Assembly: GCF_036370855.1 (NCBI RefSeq)
Contig: NC_088100.1
Location: forward strand, 39,382,563 to 39,446,562
Direction: 5' to 3'
Length of the DNA stretch: 64,000 bases
DNA from: Dromaius novaehollandiae
Taxonomy: Eukaryota; Chordata; Aves; Casuariiformes; Dromaiidae
Positions 1 to 13,131 of this stretch are shown here, in pieces. The position numbers and the translations under genes were made by a program. A model generated the notes under the pieces. That model ran no database searches. It saw only the letters and a list, made by a program, of their open reading frames with translations, and was not told where the DNA came from. Numbering within the stretch: the stretch's first letter is position 1; every line of letters begins with the position of its first letter.

Positions 1-2080
1 AAATAAGTTGGTTATTCTTAGCTCATGGCACATAATTTGTAACAAATCACTTAGTGATTTTCTCTTGCTTGTGAATAGAGACTATATTTTTCCAAAGCCA
101 CCACGTACCATAGGAACTGGAGTCTCACAAGCAGTTTGGGACATGTCTGTAGCACTTAAAGGAGAAGAGGTCTGTAAAGGAGCACCGGGAGAGCTATCTC
201 CAAAACTGGAGGTGGTATGGCTGCCCAGTACAGCGCTGAGCTCTCATGGCTCTGGGTCCATGGGACTCAGGCTGGCATTTCTTCCCACACTGTGCTGCCC
301 TGCACTGATGCGTCAGCTTGTCTGAAGCTTGCAGGGCAGTCACTGACACTACTGCTTTGCACAGGGATATGCCCGTTGCAGCAGGATAGGACTTCATCTG
401 ACCTTTTTCTTTCTGTACCTCTCAAGATAGATACATCTATTATCAGTTTAATAAGTATCTACCATCATTCTTATCAAACTTGCAAAGTAATTCCTTATCT
501 TAGGTTGCCTTAAGGAAGAGTGTCTCTATTAACTCAGAGGGAGAGTATACCTACATTAATTTCAGGAATACTAATCTGAATTTGTTACATGTCTTTATGT
601 CCTCCATTGCATTTACTTTTCGTGAGTATTCAAATAAATCTTCACAAAAACAAATGAATTTTAAGAGGAAAATGGTTTTATTGAATAATGGTCACATAAA
701 TGGTTTCCTTAGAAAAGAATTTACCCTAACTATGGTGTGAAAGATTCCCATTTCTTTTCTCTTCCTCCAAATTTCAGAGTTGTGAGAAAGGCAGTTGTTA
801 TACTGGTATGTATACAGGAATATCTCCTGTGAACCTTGTGATAATGTTCTTTCTACCCAGTGTGGGTAAATCCTGTGTGTTGTACTCAAAAAGGTGTGGA
901 TGGACACCAGAGGAGACCACTGATCATGGTCAAGGTAAGACTTTGAGACTGTTTGGTCTGCAGAAGAGAAGAATAAAAAGGAACTGTGATAATAGTCTTC
1001 AGACACACAAAGGTAGCAGCAAGAATGAAAAAAAAATCCTTTGCCCTTTGTGCAGTAATTTAGCAAGGAAAAATTATCTTAGGTATCCGAATGGTAGGAA
1101 AATTGCTACTCTTGTAATAGAAATATAATATAAGCATTGAAGTAGATTTTCTAAGGAAACTGCTGAGCCCAGTCATCAAAGGTACCAAGGAACAGGTTAG
1201 AAAAACACATGCTAGGAGTAATGTACATATAGCTATATGTCTTATTACAGTGGAGAAAAATCAACTAGATAACTTCTTAGTGACCATTTTAGAATAATTT
1301 TCTCTGATCTTATGATTGATGACTATATTATGATGACAAAAAAAAAAAAACACAGAAAAGATGCCCTCCAAAATCTTTTGGCTTTCTCTAGCCTGAATGC
1401 TTGCCAGTGAACCAAAAAAGGATTTTTCCCCCCCAAAGTTTTAATGCTTTTCATCTGAGGCTTGACTCTTATGTTATAGTGATATTACACTAGCATAACA
1501 CAGCTGTCCTCACAATGGTCTGTAACTGAATTTATTATTAGATTATAATATTAGGAGATTGCTGAACAGATTCAGACCATTGACTTGATGCAGAGAAAGC
1601 TCCAGAAAATATGAGCTTGCACTGTGTCCTAACAGAAATTTTTGAGCCTAAACATCTCCCCTTGGCAGCCCAGTCACTTGCTGAGATGTCTGTTACTGCT
1701 TGTGACACATCTGAAAAATCACATTTTGCAAAGAGAATGAACCTGCTCAGACAATGACAAATAATTTGAAAATAACTGGTCTGCCCGGGTGTCAGAACTG
1801 TTGACAGAAAGGAAATGCTGATGTATGCAATGAGCACAAGAGATGAAAGCCCTTCCCTGGTGCACTTCTGCCACTGGAGCACTTACTCTGACCTGTGTCC
1901 TCAGCAGATGGCCTGTGAGCAGAAAACAGGGAGAGTATAAGAAAACAGTTGCTCCTAAGGCTTCTTTTCTGAAGAAAAGTCTGCCACAGTTATATCTTTC
2001 ATACTGCCTGTTATAAACCTGGGAAGTAAGGTGGCCTGGAAAATGAAGTAATAGTGTTTTTTAAAAATAGGAAGATTATA
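1..2080. other. non-coding stretch, no gene seen
   Basis: I see no supported gene here. Opposite-strand open frames of about 105-124 codons overlap each other around 690-1130 and 1540-1880, lack any recognisable domain and have no splice or promoter context, so I treat them as chance. A 12-base A run lies at 1338-1349. Confidence 0.6.
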
Positions 2081-2114
2081 TATTTATATTTTATATTTAT
2101 ATTTTATATTTATA
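2081..2114. repeat. AT-rich 13-bp minisatellite
   Basis: The unit TATTTATATTTTA occurs twice perfectly (2081-2093 and 2094-2106), followed by a partial third copy ending near 2114. It is a short, purely A/T tandem repeat. Immediately downstream (about 2130-2290) base composition swings sharply to C/G-rich, with a small palindrome CCTGCC...GGCAGG near 2229-2245. Confidence 0.85.
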
Positions 2115-5100
2115 AATTTTCTCTTTCTCTATTCAGATCCACCCAGGCAGAGGAACTGTCTATAGCTCCACTACCCCTCCCCATGCCCCTTTCCTGGGAT
2201 GCCTCCCCTTGCGTGGGCGCTGCCTGCCTGCCCTGGAGGCAGGACACCACCCTGGCCACACCTCGGGGCTGGCCCTTACAGCTCTTTTCATGTCCTTGTA
2301 TTCTCTTCACCTCCATGTGCAGATCCTTAGTGCCCCACAGATTACTGTGAAAGGCCAAGGATTTTGCTTCTGACTCCTTAATTTTTTTTGCTGGGTGCAA
2401 GCCCAGGGGAGCTTGACTTAGCTGCTGGTGTAAATTTTACCTGGCTCGTGAAATATTTAATACTTACAAAGGACTGAAAGGACTTTGGGACAGGGACTGC
2501 TTCTTATTATGAGTATCTAGTGTAAGATACAATGAGACTGTTGGCTCAAGTTAGAGCCATCCCCTGCTAAAAATAATTTCCAGGACTGTATCCACATGCA
2601 TGCTGGTCCATTAGTCCCGTTCTTCTCAAAAAGTAGGCAGAAGGTCTTATTCAGATGTTTCCCATGGGATAAGAGCTTCTGCATAACCAGATTATTTGGA
2701 GATACTGTTTTAAATGACCTTAATTCTGCAAAACTCTTTTTTCCTTAGCTGTTGTGATACTCTTCTCATATTTTAATCCAAAAGAAAGCACATCCCAATC
2801 CTTTTTATCCTGGCCTCCAAATAAGTTACCAGTGCACTGCCTAGTGTGGCTTTAGCAAAATTCTGTCTGGAATAAATTTTAATTAGCTGTCAATGATGTC
2901 ATGTCCATGTCTGTGTTAAACGCATAGGTCTAAGTGTTCCTCTTTATTTAATGTACCGTAGAAATTCCATTTCAGGATAGCAGTAAGACACTTCAGAGCC
3001 AATCTTGAATTTCTCCTGTGGTTAAGACACTTGGCCTTCAGCCTTCTGACTTCTGACACTACCACAGTTGTACTATAACCATCCAGAAATACACTGCCTG
3101 TTGGGTTTTATTGCTTATGTGAAAACTGTCCAATTCCTTATCAGTTGACAAGGGAGGAGCGTCGCACTGAAGGATTGCACAGCGATGTGTCTGGGAGTTA
3201 CGTATTTCACACCACCAGCAACCTTTCAGTGTTTGCACTGCAGTCTAGTAGAGCGTTGGTGCTTTTGCCATACTGCAGAGAGCAAGCCCTGTTGTAGTCA
3301 CTCTCTCTGCCAGGGAGACTAACTCGTGTTGCCAAATATCTCCCCTCAACACATTCATTGAACATTAAAACAGCAGAATAGCATTGAATGAAGTCCAGTA
3401 ATTTTATAGGATATATTTTAGTCACTAGGCTTTGAAGAATAGTCCAATGTTAATTACAAAGTTTCTGTGTCTGGATAACATATTGTTAACAGTTATTTTG
3501 TAAGTGCTAATGGCAAGATGGAATATTTCCAATAGTTTTATTGAGGAAGTGGCAATTAAAATGTTGAGCACTGCAACATACATACAAAATAAAAATAATC
3601 CTGCATACACAGAACTTATGTTAAAAAAAAAGAAAACAGAAAAAACAGAGATGAATATTTTCCTTTGAAATAAATGCAAACATTTTATTTTTTTAAAGAT
3701 TTGCTTTTGCAAAAAAACCCGTCGATTTACTTGCCAACTTCACATGTCACGAGTCTTGAACAAGTTTGACATTGTTTAAAAGCACATCGTGAAACTATTA
3801 GAAAGTTAAGACAAGTTGCTATGTTATGTTTTTCCACACACAAAGAGCAACAATATGTTCTCAGTTTGAGTAACTTCGTTTAGATTAAGGGAAACAAAAC
3901 AAGAAAGAACAAAAGTAAAGTGTTCACAAGAGTGTGTGGAAGTGTCTACACTGGGGAATTTTTGGTGCATGGGTGGGAAAATGTTCTCTGTTAGCACTAC
4001 CACTAGGTCAGCTGGGCACACTGCAGTTCTTGCTGTGGTACCATGGAGTGGGAATCAGTGTGTACCTGCATGTAATCAATAAAAAGTGGACTATCTACGG
4101 TGTCATATTATTCATCAATTAGTAGGCTCAATATGGATCTTGCTTTGCAGCGCAAATGACTACCACCTGCTGAAAGGAGCCCTGGTGGGATCTATAACAG
4201 TAAGGAGTCCAGCAGTATCGGGGTTTGGTTTTTAGCATGAAGTCAGTCAGTGTGAGGCACATAATCTGTGCAAGCTGAGCAGGAGTACAGGGGCTCCAAC
4301 TGGTTGGGTAGGGTTGGTTAAGCCTGCAACATACCTGCTTTAATCTAAACCTGCTGCAGTGGACAGGTTTTAAGGCCCGCCCTTAATGCTTTTCCAGACA
4401 GGTCTGTTTCCAGACAGCTCCGCAAGGCTGGATTTCACATCCTCTTCTGGCCGTCTGGATGTGAGCTTGAGGCCCAGCAGAGCCCAAAGCTGCTCAGGCG
4501 CCCGGGGGCATGCCCCTGGCTCCCTCGGCAGCTCCAGAGCAGGTAACAGTGTTGGCAGCTGCAGGTGTCTGGGGAGAGTGAGGAGATGCAATTCCTCATT
4601 TTCCAGACCCTCTGGACCCCTGAGCATTGGTAGGTCACAGAAGAAGCACTCTGGATTTCCCTCTCCTCCTCTTCCCTGTCCCTTCTCCTTTCTCCCTGCT
4701 CAGTGGTCCTCACAGGTTTTTGAGATGTAGTTGGCACTTGTCTTCATGTTTGGGACGTTTGTCCCTATTTCCAGTGCAGTGCCTCCACTGTTAAGAAGAG
4801 ATGGATCACTGCATACATAGGCACACTTTTATTTCATGTTTTAAAAAACGGATTCATCCTAGACTAGTGTCCAATGAAAGAAATGTGTGGCACAAAGGGC
4901 AACTTTGGTCACTTGATGTAAGCCCATAATTCTGCTCTTCTCCCTATATACTCAGGAAATAGAATGAGGCATCTCCAGAGGTAAAGTCAGCCCATCTGAG
5001 GTCTGCATTACTTCTCCAGCTATCTTGCACTCACCACAGCCTGTAGGGAAGTACATTCCTAATGCAGGTTCAACCTGCACGTTCCTAAGGTTCTGTGGGG

Positions 5101-7599
5101 CAAACTTGGACCATCAGTCCTGAAGGCTGCTGCTGGCTGGCTGCTCTTACAAGGGAGAAAATCTACAACGTGAAGGTGGATGCTCCCCCTGCACTAGGAT
5201 AGCAAGAGATGTTTTGTTGAAACAAACATCAATATAAAAATTAAATGAAGCATTAATGAATCCTAGACTGACTGTTCCTTCTCCTCTGTTCCTACCTTTC
5301 CTTGTATTTCCACAGGAGGAAAAGAAGAGAGAAAGAGCAGGGAACCCTTGCACTTGACCTCTTCTTTTTTTGTTTATTTTCCTTTGCTTCTGTTTTTCTG
5401 TTTTTTCCTTTTTTTCCGTGGTTTTCTGTCATAAAAGACAGTGAGACATTCTGGCCAGTTCATTCAGGCAATGCATGGTTCTCCAGCGTGGCCCCACTGC
5501 TGTGCGGCAGAGCACAAGAACTGGGTTTTGGGGTCTCTTGCAGTTCCTGGGCAAGAAAAGCTGTAGCAATGCAAAGGGCTCTCAGCTGCTCCCGGAGCTG
5601 AAAGCTGTGGTGCATCAGTTACGTTTGGCTGGACACACACAAAGATGTTAATTCAGACCTAAGAGACCTCAGTCCAGCTGAGGTCGCACTGACCTCCCAT
5701 GGGATCCTAACTCTTTTTCAATATGCATTTAAAAAGTATTACCTCTCATCTGCAGCACAAATCTGTCTGAGTGCAGCTCAATAGAGCAGCCAATGCACCA
5801 GTGTCAAGGGCTGAACATCTCTGAACACCAGGGAACTTTGAATTCACACCTGTCTTTCTGGCTCAGGTATATGTCTCACCCAGCAATATTCAACTGCTTT
5901 CAGCACACAGACCCTCTTCTAATTTTTCAGAGAAAGCACCCTTCACAAATAAAAGCTTCCAGGCAACAGGAGGTTGCCTGTCTTCGTTACATTTTACAGA
6001 TCCTTTCAGAGTAGCGTACAACTTTCAGCAAATCCACAGGCTGCAAACCACTATATATTCTAATGGCACCTCCATTCCTTGCCCAGAAAATATGAACCTG
6101 GCTGATAATAGACCCCAAGCTGTGCCTAATCTGGAGCTCCCTCCCGGAGGAGGGGCAGGCAGCTCAGTAGGAAGAGGGTGGCATTAGGTGCCTTCTGCTA
6201 GTCCACGTGGCCAGTGCATACAGGGAAAGGCATCCCACAGCTGTTGTGGAAAGCTGCAAGAATATCACCTGTTAAGCAAACGCTTTCCTAAGAACAGCTT
6301 TTAGCACCAGTTTTAGTGTCTGGGTTTTGCGAGTGACTTTCAAGGTAGTGACTCCTGAACTGGGCAAAGAGTGGGTGCACTGGGAGAAATGGTCACCACG
6401 TTTTCAAAGGCACACTTTTGCTCGCCTGCCGTCTTGCAGAAAAGAACCAACTTGTATTAGCAGTAATTTGGAAAATCCAGTAGTGATAAAATACTGCTTT
6501 TGAGATGTTCTGCTATAAAATCTACCACAGCCCCTTTCTAAATCAATCCAAGCTTTAGGTATTACTTGATAAAAGATTTATTAGGTGAGGGATAATAAAT
6601 ATGTAGAAAAGAAACGTATGGAAAATAAAAGTAATATACCTGTAAATGGTCTGTTATACTGAACTGACCTAAACAACAGCTCAGCTGGGACAAGTTGCTC
6701 CATATCACATATTTATTTATTACAAAAAAAGAAAGAAAAAAATGAGCAAGCTGTAACAATCACACGTAATATCTATGGCACAGACCAGCAATTTCTGACC
6801 ACTGATGCTCTGGTTCTTCAGCTGGTTCTTTAGCATCTCTATTAGCTTAAAAGTTGGCACTGAGGTGTTAGATTTAAGTGTTTGTTGTTCACAGTAAGTC
6901 ACAATCAAAGAGCAGCTAAGACCAAAATGCACAAGGCAGCAGGCACTGATTGGGAAACAATATCTTTGAGCAAAATGCCAGATGCTTTCTGTGAGTGGCT
7001 GAACAACCTGTATGGTAACTAATGGGACTGTGACACTGTGAATTACTGTTATTAAGAAGTCTGGCAACACCTGGAGAGAGCACTGGAAACTTTCAATTAA
7101 ATGGTTATACCAGTACTTTTGGTGTGGCCTAGGTAGTAACTTAAAAGCAATGTGCTTGAAAACATCTTTACGGTACACTCTCAAAACTGCACCAGGACTG
7201 AACTGGTGCATGAAATGAGAGTCCTTAAGAGCAAAATTCCCTATTCACAGCTAGAATGGCTTTCGAATGATGTCAGCATTTTCCCCTGCGAATGTTACTG
7301 TCAGTACAGAATCTTCTCCAGAATAAGCCAGCAGTAACGAACGCTTATTTTCATTATTCCATCACCTAAAAATGTCAGCAGTGCTTTCTATGCCATGTTT
7401 CTTTGTCAAGATGTGTCTCTTCTGTAGGGAGAGCAGTGAAAACACTTCACACCAAGTAAATGTTCATGCGTGTGACCATTCATGTCATTGTGCTTTAATA
7501 TAACGATTCTCTTCAAAGGTAGCATATAATATCAAATTGGCTGGTTAGAAAACAGCATGTCACTCCTGATTTGCCTCTGCTCATGGACAAAAGGTTGTG
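2115..7599. other. non-coding stretch, no gene seen
   Basis: No supported gene. The longest open frame is 163 codons on the minus strand at 6720-7211. Its Leu/Ile-rich translation matches no family I know, and the plus strand of the same stretch carries several shorter broken frames, so neither is a convincing exon. A GC-richer patch at about 4370-4740 has overlapping frames on both strands, which is the mark of low stop density rather than of a gene. Confidence 0.55.
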
Positions 7600-7620
7600 T
7601 TTTTTTTTTTTTTTTTTTTT
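7600..7620. repeat. poly-T tract, 21 nt
   Basis: An uninterrupted run of 21 T. It could be the tail of an old minus-strand retrocopy or a simple homopolymer; nothing recognisable lies immediately to its right to decide. Confidence 0.9.
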
Positions 7621-10179
7621 CCACTGGACTCCAGCCTAAAACGAAACAGCACTAAAACAGAGGTCAAGAACTTGCAAGAACTCATTCAAGGGGAACCAGG
7701 TACAGCTTGATTCAATATCTATATTTCATATGTTCTGAGATTGTGATTCAAACTACAAGATAGCAGAGCACCATTTTTATAGCTTTCCATCTGTGAGAAG
7801 TTATTTCTCAAAGCACTCTGTATAAACAGTCTAACAGATATTCATTTTTGAGATCATATATTCTGCTAAGTGGGATATTTTTGATGCACAATCTGGCTGT
7901 GATAGTAATTTTAAAACTAGAGAGAGAGTCTTAGAGCCAGATTCATAAAAATAAATGTCTTCCACATAAGGTTATTTTCCATGATGCCTTAACTCCTCCT
8001 TTTCCAGGCATTTGCAGGAAAGTAGTATACTTGATATTACATACTTGTGGAGCAATGGAAGAAAGAGTGTAAGAATCATAGTAGATGATAAAGCTTATAT
8101 TTAAGTAATAGAATACACATATCCTTTCTTTTAAAAATATTTTCTTGTTTATTTCAGGACATAAAAAGCACAAATACTTTACACTCAAAAACAGCCCTAA
8201 ATTCTTGGACAACAGTACAGTAAGAGCATTTTGCATTGATGCTCTTCTAATTATCATGCAATACTACCATATCACATACCTGGTATTTAAGGCAGTTTGG
8301 AAATGTTGGAAATCAGTTTCACCTCTTCAGGACCTATCTGAGACCAGCTGTCTCAAGAGACCAGCCTGGATAAGGAACAGTGTTTTCTGTAGCAAGCAGG
8401 TGACTAGTGTGGATAGCCCCACATGCAGCTACCTCTGATTTCCCAGTGCAGGTGAGCAGGAACCTACTCAGATCAGGGATGACCAGGGGTGGCCTTGGTC
8501 ATCAATCTGTAGTAAGCCTTGCCACGTGCCTCTGGACACACAGCAAGGTTTCTTAATCCACTCTGCCACCACTTCCCTGATTTCACCTTACCATCCTTTT
8601 GGTGCAATAACAAGAAATCACCAATGAATTTGTAGAAGCTGCAGTGCTAACCCACCTGGTTACCTCAATCATTTATGTAATGACTGAATTTGAAGCTCCA
8701 TGTCTAGTATCCTGCAAAAGATTGGACTTGTGAATTGAAATGGTCTTTTCTGATATTACCATCCATGACTCTGTTGAATTCCAGCAACAGAATTATAAGG
8801 AAGTGTTAGCATTTGTTGTGCTCACTGTCACTCTACATTTGTGACATTTCTATGAGCTTCTGAAACATGCTGCAGTGGCACAGGAGCTTCCAGCCAAGAC
8901 TGCTTTGTGCTTGTGGGGCTGGATGACCAACCGAGAAATTCAAAACTTGCTGATATCTGGGTCTGTCTCACCAGCCTTGACCCCTTTCAACTTTGCTTGA
9001 TCTGGCTCTAAGCATTTTCAGTAAGTTAACTGGCTTATAATTAAGAACTAGCAAGTAAATGCTAGAATTTAAATCCTGACCTTACCAGATGTTGGGAATT
9101 CTGCCCCTGTTTCCAGTGGAACACAGCTTTTAATGCAAATTGAACAGGTAGAGAAATCAAGGTTTTCTTACATATTTTTTCATTTTTTTTCCCCCAGGGC
9201 TGTACCTAAGCACAAACAGAGCAGTCTGCATATTCATCTAGCATTTCTGGATGTGTCTCAACCTGGTCAAAGCAGCAGCGGTAGCTCAGACCTACCTTTT
9301 ACATGTCAGGAACTACATTTCCGATGCTTAAGTGTTGATTATTTCCACGGTGTGTATGCAATGAAGACAATGCTTCTGGAAGGGCCACCATCATTACGTG
9401 TACTCTGTAGAGATGATTGCCCAATGCATCATACACACATCAACCTTATTGTGCTTGCATGGTTGACATGTACCAAAATGAGTGTCGGATTTGCCCCACT
9501 CAGGAATATGTAGCATCTCCACTCAAATGGATGTCTCTTTGCTGAAAAGAGGTGACTTTTCCGGGTTTTGTGGGTATAGCAGAGTGGTTCAGCAAGAGTC
9601 TTAATCATACATGATGATCTCTGAGGCTGCAGGCATCCACCAGGGAATGGTGTTTCTTGTTTGGGGCTTAAAGAAGACATACATGTGTGTTAAGAAAAAG
9701 CAAAGGCTTTTCTATTCTTGCTCATAAAGCAAAAAAATGTAACCCACTCATTAAAGCTAAGATACTCTGTTTATCTGTTCTAGAGCTTTCTTCATCCATT
9801 TTGATAATATGTCAGTGTTTTCCAAGGTGAAAGGATAGTGCTTAATATAGTTCATGGTACCTTTTGCTCTTTTTCTTCCCTTACTGCAGGAGAACGTCTC
9901 GGCTGAGATATCATTAGACAGTTGTCTGTCACCCTCTTCTGTTCTCATGATGCTCGAATTTTCATCGCTGTGAATTCATGAAGAGAAGTCTTGCAACATG
10001 TTCTAAAGGTGGCCAGTCTCTGGATAACTAACATCCTGCAGTAAACTACTTCCATAGCAGGATTTCTTGACCATGAAGACTATTTCTGCCACAGTTTTGG
10101 GTTTTGGTAGCTGTTTTAACATGGAACAGTGAAGTTGTCTTGATGGTTCTTGGACAATTTAAAACAGAAGATACAAACC
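7621..10179. other. non-coding stretch, no gene seen
   Basis: No supported gene. Open frames at 7943-8257 (minus), 8145-8438 (plus) and 9133-9513 (plus, 126 codons) overlap or stand alone without recognisable motifs. The last begins beside a T/C-rich tract near 9170-9196, but I see no conserved domain in its product. Confidence 0.55.
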
Positions 10180-10258
10180 AGCAATAGCAAAAGCTGATAG
10201 CAAATAGTATAGCAAATAATAGCAAATAGATAATAGCAAAAGCAATAGTGAGCAAAAG
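10180..10258. repeat. degenerate ATAGCAAA-type tandem repeat
   Basis: Short imperfect repeats of the motif ATAGCAAA/ATAGCAAAT recur about seven times with variable spacers (AATAGCAAAA, GATAGCAAAT, TATAGCAAAT, AATAGCAAAT, AATAGCAAAA). Flanking DNA does not show the motif. Confidence 0.75.
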
Positions 10259-10573
10259 GATCAGGTAACAGGAAGGAAGCACCTACGATCGCTTATACTA
10301 ATATGGTGGAGAGCTGCTGCAGTCTTCAGGGCCTAGACCCCCTGTGTTGTTGTTGTGTTCAACTCTATAGATTTGAAGGCTCTCATCCAAAGGAAAAAAA
10401 ATCATGATAGGGAAATATATGAGAACTAATGGGGGTTACTGTGATGCTTTATTCAGGTATTAATCTTCTTTATGTTTTCCTTAACATGCTTCTCAGGTGG
10501 GAGCATGTGGAAGGGTCTCAGGGGGCACCTGCTGTATGCAAACATGCTGTAAAAATGGCAGTGGCTTGAGTGT

Positions 10574-10596
10574 GGGGGGGGTGGGGTGGGGAGGGG
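10574..10596 (+). promoter_or_regulatory. G-quadruplex motif
   Basis: Four G runs (8, 4, 4 and 4 G) are separated by single-base loops T, T and A on the plus strand. One-base loops with runs of four or more G are the pattern expected to form very stable intramolecular quadruplexes. No promoter or gene is recognisable next to it, so any function is inference. Confidence 0.8.
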
Positions 10597-11310
10597 TTGC
10601 ACATGTGCATGGTGTTAAGCCCCAGAGCACCTTTCTAATTTAAATTGGTGAGATCAGCAGAGCTCTGTGGAGATGTAACTCCATCACACAGCACAAGAAG
10701 AAGCTGCTCTGCTGTTCCTTAAAGGTAGAAAGCAACTCAGGCTGAGTGTGATACGGGGGCTTAAGGAATGGGTTTCTTCTCAGAGACCCCCAAGAATGGA
10801 AACACTATTTGGTGCCAGGACTTTTCCCTCAGCAGAAGGTAAAGATATATCTTGAAATGTGTAGGGAGCCCTTGGGTATTCCTCCCTCTCCAGATGACAA
10901 GTCAGCTTAGATCCAACTGTGAAACCCTTCACATAGGTCTCCATCACATGAATCCTCTGAATCTTCAGGTCTGGAGAGTTGTCTTTAGATCATGTAAGAA
11001 CAGAAATGGGCTAGGACTGAGTGGCAGCATGGTGAAGGAGGCTGTGCAGACCTCAGAAAAGAACACAGAAGATAAGGGGTGCTTCATACAAACATCCAGG
11101 CTAGGAGACATTTGTTCCAGCCCCTGACTCCCTGTTGCTTATTGCAAATGATACAGAATATTGGAATGACACTACAAGTACAATGTGTGGATGCACCAAT
11201 GTTTTCCAATGGGGCATATTAAAAATGGAAAGAAATTAGAAACTCATGTGACTTGTAACTTTGAACATTTAGACAGGATAAATATATGCGGAGGGCTTAA
11301 AAATGCTGTG

Positions 11311-11311
<1 letters not shown>
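10597..11311. other. non-coding stretch, no gene seen
   Basis: No supported gene; a 91-codon plus-strand frame at 10852-11127 has no recognisable features. Confidence 0.55.

Positions 11312-11348
<37 letters not shown>
11312..11348. repeat. poly-T tract, 37 nt
   Basis: An uninterrupted run of 37 T, the longest homopolymer in the window. A run this long is typically young and length-variable. It could be the poly-A tail of a minus-strand insertion whose body would lie to the right (from about 11349), but that body has no family signature I can recognise. Confidence 0.9.
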
Positions 11349-11349
<1 letters not shown>

Positions 11350-13131
11350 AAATATATACCCCCTAATGTACTTGTAAGCAGAGGGAGTTCAAACAGCAAT
11401 CAGCCAAAATGGAATAGGTACACTCTATCAGAACAGATTTTCCTTATAGTTGCCCTCAAAGCAGCATCGTTTCTCATATTACTTGAAACTGATTTAAGTG
11501 TTGGGTCTGTGCCAATCATTTGTTAAGCCTTCTGTCTTTATTTTATAGCTTATGTGATACAACTGACCAACTCAGGGAAACATCTGCTGCACGCAAAGGT
11601 GAAAGATACTAGGAATCTACTAATGTCTAGATGGCCTCTTTGTCCCCTTTCTGCCATCATTGCTTCTGTAGGTGACCTCAAATACAGATTAAACTAATCT
11701 GAAATGTTGTTTCATTTTTGTATAGGTGGGAATTTATTGCTCATTTAATCTGACTAAGTCAATCTTTGTTAGCTACATGTGCAATTAAAATTAAGGCATT
11801 TGATGTAGATCTGAGTGGCTTATAGCACCAGTCTCTCACTTCTAAGCACAGATTTAAGGTTCATCCAAAGGTCTTGCATAATATGAGTTTTCAGGGATTT
11901 TAATATAGTCCCCACTGGAGTGTTATCTACAACACAAACAACTATACATCACTTGGCAATCCAGGACAAGTTTTTGATTAGGAAACACCCCATTCTAGCT
12001 AATTTTAACATAGTGAAGAGTTCTCCCTTTGCACAACAGTTTTTTCTGGCAAGGCCTGAAATTGTTAATGAAGAAGAGGAGATTGGCCATATTACCCAGC
12101 CTTCAAAGCATATCAAATCCAGCACTTCTCTTAACAAATTTATAGCACAATATTTCACCTAAAAGATGATGTAGGAAGGTAACCCAGTGCCAAGGAGATG
12201 TGACTCTCGCAAACAAAAACAAATATTTGCCTTTCATTATGTTTTATAGTTCAACCTAAAACTGCTTAGTTCCTTCAATGCCATGCTCTCTGTACACTTT
12301 GCAGCAAATAGCAGCATTTTATAGAATAAAGTCCCTTCCTCAGTAAATCTGTTACACATTTTAGTGGTGGGATTCATTTTGCCTAAATGTATCTGTGTCA
12401 AAATTAGGTGCTTAATCTAAGCAAGATCCTGCTAAAGTGAATGATGAGAGACAGGTTCCTCCAGAGATTATCACATCCCACCCTAAAATATGTGTCCACA
12501 GTTAGATTAACCGTCTTCAAGATATTCCTTTCTCTCACCCTAGGTTTTAAAGAGAAGGGAAGATTAGACAGGTGAATGAATCCCATGCCAAGTCCCTGCA
12601 AGAAGTTTCTCTTGAGGGTGGTCTCTTCACTGAGGGATTATGAGGATTATAGCTTAAAATGCTGGAAAGGAATAGTGGATGAATCTAAACCATAAAGTTT
12701 ATCACCATCGAAGTCCGTCATAAGATGCAGTTCTTCCATGAGTCAGTAAGTCAGTAATTTTATTTCAACTAGACTATTCAGAGCCTAAAACACATGACTT
12801 CTCTGACTCTTCGTTCTGTAACTCTGTCTCTCTTGACTTTGAACCCTAACAACTGTTAATTCCACACAGAGATACCATTATACTGACACCTGCAGAAAGC
12901 AGACACTAAAATTCTTTCAGTCTGTGTAAAAATTGGCAGATGAAAAAAGCAAAATCCAATCTGAAAACATTTGGAAATGCTGTGACGACATTGTTAGGAG
13001 AACATGATTTTCAAAAATATAAATTCAAGTCAACAAAAACTTTAAAAAATCAGACAGAAAATTTTCCTTTTCATAGGCTAATGTGAGGAAAAATAAAAGA
13101 CTGTGAAATGTAACACTGTGGTGAACCTCTA
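11349..13131. other. non-coding stretch, no gene seen
   Basis: No supported gene. A short block at about 12365-12425 (motifs TGCCTAAAT and TTAGGTGCTTAA) faintly resembles the palindromic relics described near 29.2 kb, but the match is too weak to annotate separately. Confidence 0.55.

Noticed and set aside
6720-7211. 163-codon minus-strand frame as a protein-coding gene
   Set aside because: No recognisable domain, no splice or promoter context; kept only as a low-confidence observation.
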